This document shows positions 1-8,800 of a DNA stretch of 9,851 bases, piece after piece; position 1 is the first letter of the stretch, and the number at the start of each line of letters is the position of its first letter. Below the pieces are notes generated by a model. The model was not told the DNA's origin and ran no database searches. It worked only from the letters and a program-made list of their open reading frames with translations. The stretch comes from Legionellales bacterium. Lineage in GTDB: Bacteria > Pseudomonadota > Gammaproteobacteria > WLWR01. A program made the position numbers and the translations under genes. The stretch spans positions 1 to 9,851 of the forward strand of contig WLWR01000046.1 in assembly GCA_012103495.1 (NCBI GenBank), given 5' to 3'.

Positions 1-81
1 CGCGCCCGCTCATGCGAGGATTTTTTGCTTGAGAAACGTCGGATGAAACCGTCCAATACACGCTTAAAATTCGCATCTTGA
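1..81 (+). other. possible 3' tail of an upstream reading frame (unidentified)
   Basis: Frame 1 is open from the window edge to a TGA at 79-81, giving 26 codons rich in charged residues (…CEDFLLEKRRMKP…). A run this short has a fair chance of being open at random, and I do not recognise the peptide. It could be the end of a gene lying to the left, or non-coding DNA. A run of six T at 21-26 follows a small CTC/GAG inverted repeat. That could instead be the tail of a terminator whose stem begins outside the window. Confidence 0.2.
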
Positions 82-158
82 GATGAAATGGGACTACATC
101 ATAAAAGGTTAAGTATCCTATGATACAGTCACAGTCAAATCTGTATAAATAGACAAAA
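82..158 (+). promoter_or_regulatory. leader of the PP2C-like gene, weak promoter candidate
   Basis: This A+T-rich stretch separates the last possible upstream frame from the PP2C-like gene, so its promoter should lie here. The best -10 candidates are TATGAT at 119-124 and TATAAA at 144-149. Neither has a convincing TTGACA-like hexamer 16-18 bases upstream. The gene may depend on an activator or on read-through from the left. No operator-like symmetry was recognised. Confidence 0.2.
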
Positions 159-164
159 AAGGGG
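159..164 (+). promoter_or_regulatory. ribosome binding site that decides the PP2C-like start
   Basis: AAGGGG is a good Shine-Dalgarno match. Two adjacent candidate starts follow, GTG at 168 and ATG at 171. The spacing is 3 bases to the GTG and 6 bases to the ATG, so ATG 171 is the better start. Confidence 0.5.
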
Positions 165-170
165 CACGTG

Positions 171-1700
171 ATGAGTGATAGAGTTACAACTGTATCAAAA
201 GTAGACATGAATCTGGAAAAAGCGCGTAGGATTTTAGTAGACGAATGCTCCCCCAGTGAAGAGTTTAAACTTGAAATACCCTCGGTTAAACAACTGGAAA
301 ATAATAATTATGGGGACAATCCCATCTGTGAAACTGTTTTAACACGAGCTGAACAATTCTACGCCGTAATGGCACCGGGACAAAGAGGAAAAAACCACGG
401 CTATCAAGAAGATGCTTTTTCTTATCAAACATTCCCTAACACCGAAATTTTTGAACAGAATCCAGAAGATTTAACTTCAGTCATAGCGGGTGCTGTGCAA
501 GATTATGCTGCTATTATGGAAGACTCTCTTGCTGCTGATACTGAACTTTGCCTTGGAACAACGTTATCCTTAGCAGTTCAAGTATCAACACCCCAAAAAA
601 CTGAGCTTCATACCTTAAATCTTGGTGATTGCTTGACCCTGTTAGCCACTAGAAAAAAAGGATCGACTGATGCGTGGGCATTGACTCCCTTAAATTGGCA
701 ACATCATCCCAGTGATCAGGAAGAACAAACACGAATTAAACAACAAGGAGGCTCTCTTCGATACCAATTTCCTAATAAGGGCGATCTTATAACTGAGCTA
801 ACAGCAAGCTCTTACCACCTCGATATTAACAAGGCAACGCATACTTTCTTAGTAGATGCCCGCAGAAAAAATATTATAGGGGTAAGTCGTTCTATTGGCG
901 ATGTGGACATCCGCGGTCATAGTTACCAACCTTCCTCTACGAGGATTTCTGTTGATCATCAGCAGAATGAAGGTATTTTATTGCAATTAACCGATGGTAT
1001 TTTTGCAACAAATCCTAAGGAAGGGTTGACACTACAGCAAATTGAGACATTGATTAATCAACCAAACTTTCGTAATAATTCTGATCATTGGGGGGCTTTG
1101 TTAACCCTAGTAGTTGAACAGTCAAATGAGCGTAATGAGCGTAATGAGTGTAATGCGATTGCCAACGATGATAATAAGACTATTTTAGTAACGACGCTCC
1201 ATCCTAACTCAGCCGTTACAATCAGTTGCGTAGCCGATGAGCATAGATCCCGTACAGCAGAATGCCAGGATGAAGATTATAAAGAGTCAGGCTCCTTATC
1301 GAGCCAAGTTGTGCGAGAGGTACCAAACAAGATCATCCAATACTTACAATACCCCAAGCAGATAGGCCCGTGTATAGCAAAAATTGAGGCGCACTCATTC
1401 GACCTTAAATATGGCGGAGGTAACCTGATAACAATCAACGGTCAATCCAAAAAAGTATCTAAAATAGCTTCAGAAGTTCATCAAATACTTACAAATCAAA
1501 CCTTAACCGGTGCTCAACGAATTGAGCAAGCAATACCGTTACTTACGTTCAAACAAAAGATATCAAGTAATCGTGTTCTCAGATTTTTCAACCGTCGGCA
1601 TACCACTACCGAGCTTTTTTATAAAAATTTACTTAAAACAATGCAAGACAGCTCATCACCTAGTGATTCACAACAGCAGCAGGGTCTATCATCATCATGA
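171..1700 (+). CDS. PP2C-fold protein lacking the DGHGG motif; candidate Dot/Icm effector
   Basis: A predicted protein of 509 residues resembling metal-dependent Ser/Thr phosphatases (PP2C/PPM). Motifs appear in the family order: RGKNHGYQEDA at about 72-82 (the R..NEDA strand), GTTLSLAV at 129-136, LNLGD at 149-153, an LTP…E..RI..QGG stretch at 171-194, GVSRSIGD at 237-244, LTDG at 273-276 and DDNKTIL at 333-339. The DGHGG motif, whose Asp bridges both metals in active PP2Cs, is absent: only about 47 residues separate EDA from GTT, and none fits. It may therefore be a pseudophosphatase or use an altered site. Residues 1-58 match nothing I know. Residues 345-509 form an extension with helical segments and a hydrophilic Ser/Gln tail (SSSPSDSQQQQGLSSS), which resembles the flexible polar C-termini of Dot/Icm substrates. 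There is no signal peptide or membrane segment, so it should be soluble. It is monocistronic by appearance, 147 bases before purD. The fold call is fairly sure; the effector role is inference. Confidence 0.7.
   Translation: MSDRVTTVSKVDMNLEKARRILVDECSPSEEFKLEIPSVKQLENNNYGDNPICETVLTRAEQFYAVMAPGQRGKNHGYQEDAFSYQTFPNTEIFEQNPEDLTSVIAGAVQDYAAIMEDSLAADTELCLGTTLSLAVQVSTPQKTELHTLNLGDCLTLLATRKKGSTDAWALTPLNWQHHPSDQEEQTRIKQQGGSLRYQFPNKGDLITELTASSYHLDINKATHTFLVDARRKNIIGVSRSIGDVDIRGHSYQPSSTRISVDHQQNEGILLQLTDGIFATNPKEGLTLQQIETLINQPNFRNNSDHWGALLTLVVEQSNERNERNECNAIANDDNKTILVTTLHPNSAVTISCVADEHRSRTAECQDEDYKESGSLSSQVVREVPNKIIQYLQYPKQIGPCIAKIEAHSFDLKYGGGNLITINGQSKKVSKIASEVHQILTNQTLTGAQRIEQAIPLLTFKQKISSNRVLRFFNRRHTTTELFYKNLLKTMQDSSSPSDSQQQQGLSSS
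1125..1151 (+). repeat. three 9-bp tandem repeats inside the PP2C-like gene
   Basis: The unit AATGAGCGT occurs twice in a row and then a third time with one change (AATGAGTGT). It encodes Asn-Glu-Arg, Asn-Glu-Arg, Asn-Glu-Cys at residues 319-327, just before the DDN metal motif of the PP2C fold. The period is a multiple of three, so gain or loss of a unit would keep the frame. It probably lies in a loop between core strands. Confidence 0.8.
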
Positions 1701-1715
1701 ACCACACCACCACCC

Positions 1716-1751
1716 ACCTGGGATGCTCTCACAATCGAAGTCATCCCAGGT
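1716..1751. repeat. 10-bp perfect inverted repeat between the PP2C-like gene and purD
   Basis: ACCTGGGATG at 1716-1725 is the exact reverse complement of CATCCCAGGT at 1742-1751, with a 16-base loop between. It begins 16 bases after the PP2C-like stop codon. No T-run follows either arm, so it is not a standard intrinsic terminator. It could be an mRNA 3'-end stabilising hairpin, an imperfect terminator, or a binding site upstream of the purD promoter. Confidence 0.6.
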
Positions 1752-1781
1752 AACCCAAACACATGTCCGAAAGATCTCCAC

Positions 1782-1810
1782 TTAACGTCACAACTTCTGT
1801 CCGCTATAAT
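1782..1810 (+). promoter_or_regulatory. sigma-70 type promoter of the purD-yejM-dotU-icmF unit
   Basis: TTAACG at 1782-1787 (4 of 6 to the -35 consensus) is followed by a 17-base spacer and a perfect TATAAT at 1805-1810. The expected transcription start is near 1817, leaving a leader of about 30 bases before the purD ATG at 1848. No PurR-like operator was recognised. Because the next three genes overlap purD in series, this is probably the main promoter for all four. Confidence 0.65.
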
Positions 1811-1847
1811 AACGGCTGATTTTATCCACCAACCGTGAGAAAACTTC

Positions 1848-3146
1848 ATGAAAGTACTGATTGTAGGCAGTGGCGGGCGTGAACATGCGCTGGCATGGAA
1901 AATCGCCCAATCCAAAACCATTACTGAAGTCATTGTCGCGCCAGGCAATGCCGGGACCGCTCAAGAAGCCAAAGTGCACAATATCCCCATCGATCCATTG
2001 GCCATCGAAGATTTACTGGGATTGGCCAAACGCGAAGATATTTATTTAACGATTATTGGTCCCGAAGCACCGCTGGCCGCCGGTATCGTGGATCGATTTC
2101 ACGCAGCCGGATTGCGCTGTTTTGGCCCCACCCAAGCCGCCGCGCAATTAGAATCGTCCAAAGCATTCAGCAAAGATTTTATGCAGCGTCACAACATTCC
2201 AACCGCCGCTTATCAAACCTTCACTGAATTAAACGCAGCATTGGATTACGTCGCCGATCAATCGTTTCCTCTGGTGATCAAAGCCGATGGTTTGGCAGCG
2301 GGCAAAGGGGTTATCATTGCGCAAAACATTGCCCAAGCCAATCAAGCGATCATCAACATCATGCGCGATGACGCCTTTGGTCAAGCCGGTCAACAAATTA
2401 TTATTGAAGAATTTTTAACCGGTGAAGAAGTCAGCTTTATTGTAATGAGCGATGGGGAATACATTTTGCCTTTGGTCAGTTCGCAAGATCACAAAGCACG
2501 CGACAATGGCGACCAAGGCCCCAATACCGGTGGCATGGGCGCTTATTCCCCGGCCCCCATCATGACCCCCGAATTGCATCAGCAAGTATTAACCGACATT
2601 ATGATTCCAACCATTCACGCCATGCGTGATGAAGGTCACCCATACACGGGTTTTTTGTATGCTGGCTTAATGATTTCAGCCACCGGCCAACCGTATGTCT
2701 TGGAATACAATTGCCGATTCGGCGATCCCGAAGCCCAACCCATGATGCTGCGGTTGATGACGGATTTGGTCAGTTTGTGTGACGCAGCCCTCAATCATCA
2801 ATTGGATAAAATTCAAGCCGAATGGACTGAACAAACGGCATTGGGCGTGGTTTTAGCATGCGAAGGATACCCAGGGGATTATCCCACCGGCGAACCCATT
2901 AAAGGATTGTCCGAACACAATAATATTCCCTTTGGTAAAGTGTTTCACGCTGGAACCACTCTTGCCAAAGATCAAGTGGTTACGCAAGGCGGGCGTGTAT
3001 TGTGCGTAACAGCGTTGGGAGAAACCGTTGAGCAAGCACATCAAAATGCCTATCAAGCGTTGCAAACCATCACTTGGCCCAGTATTTATTTTCGTACAGA
3101 CATTGGCCATCGCGCCATTGCCCGGGAGCAAACTGACTCTCAATGA
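1848..3146 (+). CDS. purD: phosphoribosylamine-glycine ligase (GAR synthetase)
   Basis: PurD catalyses the ATP-dependent joining of glycine to 5-phosphoribosylamine, the second step of de novo IMP synthesis, in the cytoplasm. The 432-residue length is normal for the family. Visible motifs in order: N-terminal GSGGREHALAW at 7-17; ATP-grasp segment KADGLAAGKGV at 145-155; EEFLTGEEVSF at 187-197; GPNTGGMGAY at 224-233; the GARS signature NCRFGDPEAQP at 288-298; and the C-terminal small domain with GGRVLCVTALG at 381-391. All look intact, so it should be active. The ATG at 1848 is preceded by only a weak Shine-Dalgarno (GTGAGA at 1835-1840) but matches the family N-terminus exactly. Its TGA overlaps the next gene's ATG (ATGA, 4 bases). 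A purine gene leading a unit that ends in secretion genes is unusual. Confidence 0.97.
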   Translation: MKVLIVGSGGREHALAWKIAQSKTITEVIVAPGNAGTAQEAKVHNIPIDPLAIEDLLGLAKREDIYLTIIGPEAPLAAGIVDRFHAAGLRCFGPTQAAAQLESSKAFSKDFMQRHNIPTAAYQTFTELNAALDYVADQSFPLVIKADGLAAGKGVIIAQNIAQANQAIINIMRDDAFGQAGQQIIIEEFLTGEEVSFIVMSDGEYILPLVSSQDHKARDNGDQGPNTGGMGAYSPAPIMTPELHQQVLTDIMIPTIHAMRDEGHPYTGFLYAGLMISATGQPYVLEYNCRFGDPEAQPMMLRLMTDLVSLCDAALNHQLDKIQAEWTEQTALGVVLACEGYPGDYPTGEPIKGLSEHNNIPFGKVFHAGTTLAKDQVVTQGGRVLCVTALGETVEQAHQNAYQALQTITWPSIYFRTDIGHRAIAREQTDSQ

Positions 3147-5047
3147 AGCGGTTTTTCAAACTATTTTCGAGCATTCAATTTGATCAAACCTGGCGCTGGT
3201 TGGGGTGGTTAATTTTACTGAGCACGGTCTTCAGTTGGGGACTGGGCTTTTATTATTTAACCGCAATTTTCCCCATCCATTTGCCTTTTGTTTCCACCAC
3301 GAGCCAAGTCACCATAACGGTCATGATCATTATCACCTTTGCCGTGCATTTTCTTATGTTGACCAGTATCTGGTTAACCTTCACCTTGTTGCCCGGTATA
3401 TTATTGGTTCGTCATCGTAGCTTGTGGTTATCGTTATGGGCGGTAATGACGATGGTCTTTGCCGCATTGGTCTTGTTGGTGGATGGATACATTTTCCATT
3501 TGTACCGATTTCATCTGAATGCAGCGATTGTGCAATTTATTGTGAGCGGCGAGATCAATGAAATTTTCGCTTTATCATCGCGTGAATGGCAACTAAGCCT
3601 TGCTATTGTTATCACGCTGGCCTTAGTCAGTTTTGGGTTAACTCAGCTTGCCTGGTACCTAGCGCGTCACCCGACCGGGTGGCGCTTAGGCCATAAGATC
3701 ACATTGACAGCCATCACCTTATTGGGATTGTCGTATGTATCCTTTGCCCTGACCGCCTCGCAAAACAGCAATGATTTTAGTCTGCATACCAAAGCGTTGC
3801 CTTGGTATGACACCCTATTAACCACTTTGCTACCCTTGCCATTGCCCGCTGGACGTAACCTGGATACCTTTTCATCAGACAAATTCAATCAATTGACTCA
3901 AGCCACCTTACCATTGCGTTATCCATTGCATCCCCTGGAGTGTCAAACGCCACAAAACCCTCCCAATATTGTGATAATTTTGGTGGATACCTGGCGTCCG
4001 GATACCATCACACCGACTCTCATGCCCTTTGTTGATGCCTTCCGCCAACGTACCTGGCAATTTACTCAGCATTACAGTGGTGGTAACTCCACTCGTGCTG
4101 GATTGGTTTCATTGTTTTATAGCATTGCCGGTACTTATTGGTCAGCCTTGCTCAAAGAAAAGCGACGACCGGTGTTGTTGGAAGTATTGGCTGATCAAGG
4201 GTATCAACTCAAAATATTTAACAGCGGCGTCATTTATGTGCCGCAGTATCATCAAACGCTTTATTACGGTATTGACGATTTGCGCTTGAAAACGCCTGGC
4301 GAAACTGCCGCGGAACGTGATCAAGTTATCACCAAAGAATTTGTTGAATTCATTCAGGAACGGTCTGCCGACGCACCGCCGTTTTTTAATTTTTTACATT
4401 ACGATTCAGCGCACAGTTATTGTTTAAAACAACATTATCCTACCCCCTCTTTCCAAGACATTGAAGCCTGTAACCGTTTGTTGCTGGATGCCAATACGGA
4501 TCCCACTCCGCTGGTGAAGCGCTATCACAATGCGACGCGTTTTGTCGACAGTCAAATCAAACAAGTGTTACAAGCCTTAGAACAACAACCGGGTGGATTG
4601 TCCAATACACTGGTGATCATCACCAGTGATCATGGGCAAGAATTTAATGACAATGGCAATAATTATTGGGAACATGCTAGCGGTTATACCGATTATCAAT
4701 TGCATGTGCCATTGCTTATTTATTGGCCAAATCAATCGCCGAAGATCTATACCCATTTGACAACGCACTATGATATAGTACCCACTTTGCTGCAAGAGAT
4801 AAGCTCTTGTCGTAATCCAATAGCAGATTACAGCATGGGTTACCATTTATTAGATTCGCGTGATCGATCAACCATTTTTGTCAGTAGCTATTCTAATTTC
4901 GGCATCGTGGAACCGCATCAAGTCACAACCATCTTTACCAGTGGAAATATAGTTGTAACCGACCGGCAAGGAAATGTTTTACCAGAAGCCAAACCCTCTG
5001 CTATTGGAAATGCATTAACCAGCATGAGACGATATTTTAAAGAGTAA
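3143..5047 (+). CDS. yejM: YejM/PbgA/LapC-like inner-membrane sulfatase-fold protein
   Basis: A 634-residue protein with about five N-terminal membrane helices (roughly 20-42, 54-88, 96-117, 150-173, 184-204) and a periplasmic alkaline-phosphatase/sulfatase-fold domain from about 272. Similarity to enterobacterial YejM/PbgA is recognisable by eye in LLVDGYIFHLYRFHLN at 111-126, in HYSGGNSTRAGLVSLFY at 310-326 and in HVPLLIYWP near 521-529. In E. coli that protein limits LPS synthesis by acting through LapB on FtsH turnover of LpxC; the role here is inferred. Candidate metal and catalytic residues are present: Asp282 (VDTWRPD), Thr317 (GNST) and Asp496-His497 (ITSDHG). As I recall it, E. coli YejM has lost the DH pair (ITAGRG), so this copy may keep hydrolase or transferase activity. 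An LtaS-like or phosphoethanolamine-transferase-like enzyme is the alternative. The start overlaps purD by 4 bases, and its TAA overlaps the dotU ATG. Confidence 0.83.
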   Translation: MKRFFKLFSSIQFDQTWRWLGWLILLSTVFSWGLGFYYLTAIFPIHLPFVSTTSQVTITVMIIITFAVHFLMLTSIWLTFTLLPGILLVRHRSLWLSLWAVMTMVFAALVLLVDGYIFHLYRFHLNAAIVQFIVSGEINEIFALSSREWQLSLAIVITLALVSFGLTQLAWYLARHPTGWRLGHKITLTAITLLGLSYVSFALTASQNSNDFSLHTKALPWYDTLLTTLLPLPLPAGRNLDTFSSDKFNQLTQATLPLRYPLHPLECQTPQNPPNIVIILVDTWRPDTITPTLMPFVDAFRQRTWQFTQHYSGGNSTRAGLVSLFYSIAGTYWSALLKEKRRPVLLEVLADQGYQLKIFNSGVIYVPQYHQTLYYGIDDLRLKTPGETAAERDQVITKEFVEFIQERSADAPPFFNFLHYDSAHSYCLKQHYPTPSFQDIEACNRLLLDANTDPTPLVKRYHNATRFVDSQIKQVLQALEQQPGGLSNTLVIITSDHGQEFNDNGNNYWEHASGYTDYQLHVPLLIYWPNQSPKIYTHLTTHYDIVPTLLQEISSCRNPIADYSMGYHLLDSRDRSTIFVSSYSNFGIVEPHQVTTIFTSGNIVVTDRQGNVLPEAKPSAIGNALTSMRRYFKE

Positions 5048-5892
5048 TGATTATGGCTGTGACAACGATACATTCCACCCCGCTTCCATCACCAGTAAGT
5101 TTGTTGCAATCGCACGAATTTGCTCAATCACAATCACTGACCCCGCAATCCTCTCGTGACGCATATTTTCGTTCACGCTTGTATACGGCTCAATACGGCG
5201 CCAATCCATTGTTGATCGCCGCACAACCGCTGATATCCTTGTGTGAACGCATGCAAGCAACAAACCAAATAAATCAAGATTCGCGTTCATTGGCATACTT
5301 AGTCCAGCATGAATTGAATGCTTTCCAAACGCATGTGGTGAACTTAGATTATCCAAGCGACTTATTTGAAGTGACTCGACATGTACTGGCCTTGGTAATC
5401 GATGATATTTTATTGCATCATCCACACCCCGAATTGTTTGACTGGCAGCAGCATCGATTGTTAAAAGCCAATCCGCAAGCTACCGATACTTTTTTCACTC
5501 TGTTGGAACGGTTACTGGCTGCACCGGATCAATATGTGGATGTGTTGGAATTAATGTACGTATGTTTGAAGTTAGGGTATCAAGGTAAATTCCGGCACAG
5601 TCATGAAGGTCAGCATTTACTTACCGCATTCACTGATCGAGTGTATTTTACCCTTACCCAACATCAATCCAAATCAAAAAATCCTGCTTTGCTAAAATTA
5701 CCAGCCTCCTCGCACGCAGCGCCTACCACCACTTGGCCATCAACGTTCATGTTATTGTTATTCACTTTGGTACTGCTGCTTATCGGATTTTACGCTTTGA
5801 ATTATTTGTTGAACTTTATTGCCGAACCTTTGGTTCATCAATTGCAAGTGGTTCAGCAGTACGCTAAACAAACGTTGCATTGGTTGTATTAA
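5047..5892 (+). CDS. dotU: Dot/Icm type IVB secretion protein DotU (IcmH)
   Basis: DotU (IcmH, the homologue of TssL) is an inner-membrane protein that works with IcmF to stabilise the Dot/Icm core complex. The 281-residue protein has a cytoplasmic helical domain and one C-terminal membrane helix at about 233-257, followed by a short periplasmic tail of about 24 residues. Family landmarks are NPLLIAAQPLISL at 53-65, FDWQQHRLL at 131-139 and ELMYVCLKLGYQGKFR at 168-183. Two starts are possible: ATG 5047, which overlaps the upstream stop as TAATG, and ATG 5053 (residue 3), which sits 8 bases after an AAAGAG Shine-Dalgarno-like run. I keep 5047 because the following junction has the same TAATG pattern, but 5053 is nearly as likely. 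A T6SS TssL is excluded by the neighbouring icmB and by the lack of other tss genes. Confidence 0.92.
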   Translation: MIMAVTTIHSTPLPSPVSLLQSHEFAQSQSLTPQSSRDAYFRSRLYTAQYGANPLLIAAQPLISLCERMQATNQINQDSRSLAYLVQHELNAFQTHVVNLDYPSDLFEVTRHVLALVIDDILLHHPHPELFDWQQHRLLKANPQATDTFFTLLERLLAAPDQYVDVLELMYVCLKLGYQGKFRHSHEGQHLLTAFTDRVYFTLTQHQSKSKNPALLKLPASSHAAPTTTWPSTFMLLLFTLVLLLIGFYALNYLLNFIAEPLVHQLQVVQQYAKQTLHWLY

Positions 5893-8800
5893 TGAAAAAG
5901 TGGCTCCCCGCCTGGTTGGTTGGGAAACGCAAATCATCTCAGCACGATCCACAAGCGCAAACTTTCATTGACTCTCTCGATCGATTGACTCGTCAGCAAA
6001 TTCGTTACCAACCTTGGGTAGCATTGATCGGCCCTCATCATGCTGGTAAAACCAGTTTGTGCCAAGCCGCTGATTTAGACATTGTAGATACACCACCATC
6101 CACGCAATTTTCTATGTGGCAAAATTCACAGTCGATGTTGATAACGTTTGGCGATTATTTTTTAACCCACCCTCATTTTTGGCGACCAGCATTAAAAGTA
6201 TTACGCAAGCGGCGACGACGACAACCTTTCGATGCCGTGGCTTTGACCATTCATTTGCCGTATTTGACCCAGCAGCCCAGTTATAAAACCGATAAGTTAT
6301 TGGAACAGTTATCCTCGATTGCGGGCACCCTCGCGCAAGCATCGGCAAATCGATTGCCAGTGTATGTCGTGTTTACTCATTGCGATTTGATCGCGGGGTT
6401 TAATGAATTTTTTGCTTACCTGACCCAAGAACAACGCCAACAAGTGTGGGGAGTTTTATTTCAGCAGGATTTTGATTCAGCTTGGCAAGCATTCATGACC
6501 GACTTGCACCAACAAACATTTGCCAAATTGCATCCGACTCACGGCACTCAACATTCACAATTAATTAAAGAATTTCCATTGCAATTGGAAACCTTAACCC
6601 ATTTTTTTCAAACCTTACATCAGTTATTGCAGCAGACTCATCCTAAAATTGTAGTGGCTGGATTTTGCTTTACCAGTGGTGAGCAAGTGGGGACACCCAT
6701 TAATTATTTGACCACCACCATCAATCGTAACGCGGAATTGAACTTTACAACCCAAGCACATAAAACACTACGGCAAACACCGTATTTTTGTCATCAGCTA
6801 TTGCAGCGTTTACTACCGTTTGGCACACCTGCAACCAAATCCTATTATGGGAAACGAAGTCGACGTGGTCGTGGGTGGATTGCCTGTGCTTTTTTAATCG
6901 GGTTGAGTTTGACCAGTGGTTATTTAATTCATCAGTTTAAACAAACAGCACTGACGTTACGTCATGCCCAATACGAATTGCAAAGCCATCTGTTTTATAA
7001 ATTAAGCGATGCCGGTGGAGCAAATTTATTTGAATTGATTGGGGCATTACGATCTCTAGCAGATGTGGAGCAACAATTGGCAGCGCAAAAAAGTGTGTGG
7101 TTGTTTGCCCCACCCTTTCGGGAATTAGCCGCCCTGCGGCAGGATTTAACCACCACCCAACAACAGATTTCCCAGCGTCAACTATTACCCTTGTTGGCAC
7201 ATCATTTGGAACAAACCATTACCGACTCGGAAAAGGTAAAACCAGAACAAACCTATCGCACACTTAAAGCTTATTTGATGCTTGGCAATCCCGATCAACT
7301 GGATGGTTCTTACTTTATTCGCTGGTTGGAAATTTATTTGCAACATTCTTTGCAATTTTCTGCCGCGCAAGTGGCGCAAGTCCTACCCGCTATTCAAGCA
7401 ACCATTACTGTTCATCCCACTCCAATTGCATTGGATCGACAAGTGATTCGGCAAGCGAGGCAACAATTGGCACAATTGCCCGCAGGTTGGTTGGTTTATC
7501 TTTTGATCAAAGAACAACGTGCGATGGATGTTACTTCTAATACGATTCCTTATCTCTTTACCCCAGCAGGCTTTCAAGCCATGATGCAATCATTCATCCC
7601 ACAAGCCATTGCGCAATTGCACAGCGGCGATGAGATTTTAGGACATATTGTTGCCAAATCATCTTTGAGTTTGCAACAATTACGTGAAGAAACTTTGCAA
7701 GTGTACGCACAAGATTATATAAACTGGTGGCAGTCATTCATCCCCAATCGCACCTTGTTCTCTTTAGAAACTTTGGCTCAAATACAGCAAACATTTAACC
7801 AATTGGCGGGTGAGCAATCACCGTTGATTGAGATGTTATTGTTAATTGAAGAGAACACATCACCGTTGGGTGAGGATGACGCTTACGCATCCTTGTTTAA
7901 TCAACATATTGCAAATCAATTTGCGGACATTAGTCACATCAATGAACAAACCATTCAGACCATTCAAAGTCTTGCCCAACGCTATGCGCAAATGATTGTT
8001 GATTTATCGCAACAAAAATCATTGGGGGCAGCCAGTTTGCATCAATTAAAAACCTTGGCACAAACCATGGCGGACACTTCGCTTATCGAGCAAGATTTGC
8101 AATTGAGTGCACAACAACCTGAAGCCATCCACAGCTTGTTAACCCAGTTGATTGAGCAAAGTTGGCGGTTGATTGGCAAGCAGGCAGCTGACTTTTTAAA
8201 TCAGCAATGGCAACAAAGTGTGTATCGCCCATATCAGCAAACCATTGCCAATCATTTTCCATTGAACCATCAAGCCAAACAGGAAACATCATTGGCTGAC
8301 TTTCATCAATTTTTTAAACGCGCGGGTATTTTGCAAACGTTTTATTTACGTTATTTGGCAGACTTTATTGATATCCAACAAACACAGTGGCTGATAAAAC
8401 CACTGAAGGTGGAAGGGTTTGAATTGAGTCAAACTCTGATCACAGAATTACAACGCGCTAATATCATTCGCCAAATGTTTTTCAATGCGACGGGGGATGA
8501 CCTGGCTGTTTCATATCAATTGCAACCCTTGGCATTTGCGGCTAATACCAGTCACATTGCCTTGCATATCGACGGGCAAAAATTATTTGACTATCCTGGC
8601 TCAACTCGAATCACCACCTTCAAATGGCCTAAAGCAACGGCTGACGCTGAATTGGTAATTCAATCGCATGGTAATCCTTCTTTTCATCAGCAATGGTCTG
8701 GGGATTGGGGTTGGTATCGATTGTTTCAATCACTGCAAGTTGAAGCTACCGAAGACACGCGTCACTACACGGTGGGATTTCAAAACAACAATGGCAGTCT

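Noticed and set aside
63..81. CTTAA and CTTGA half-site-like strings upstream of the PP2C-like gene, reminiscent of a PmrA box.
   Set aside because: The two strings are 14 bases apart, not the roughly 11-base period of a PmrA direct repeat, and they lie about 90 bases from the start codon.
4610..4626. Near-perfect palindrome with 8-bp arms CTGGTGAT and ATCACCAG.
   Set aside because: It falls inside the conserved TLVIITSDHG coding segment of the yejM-like gene and is explained by the codons needed for that motif.
5051..5425. A 124-codon open frame on the - strand within dotU.
   Set aside because: It lies entirely opposite a confidently identified gene and its product shows no family features.
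5880..5891. TTG at 5880 as the icmF start.
   Set aside because: It would add only four residues inside the dotU end; ATG 5892 overlaps the dotU stop in the same TAATG pattern as the preceding junction.
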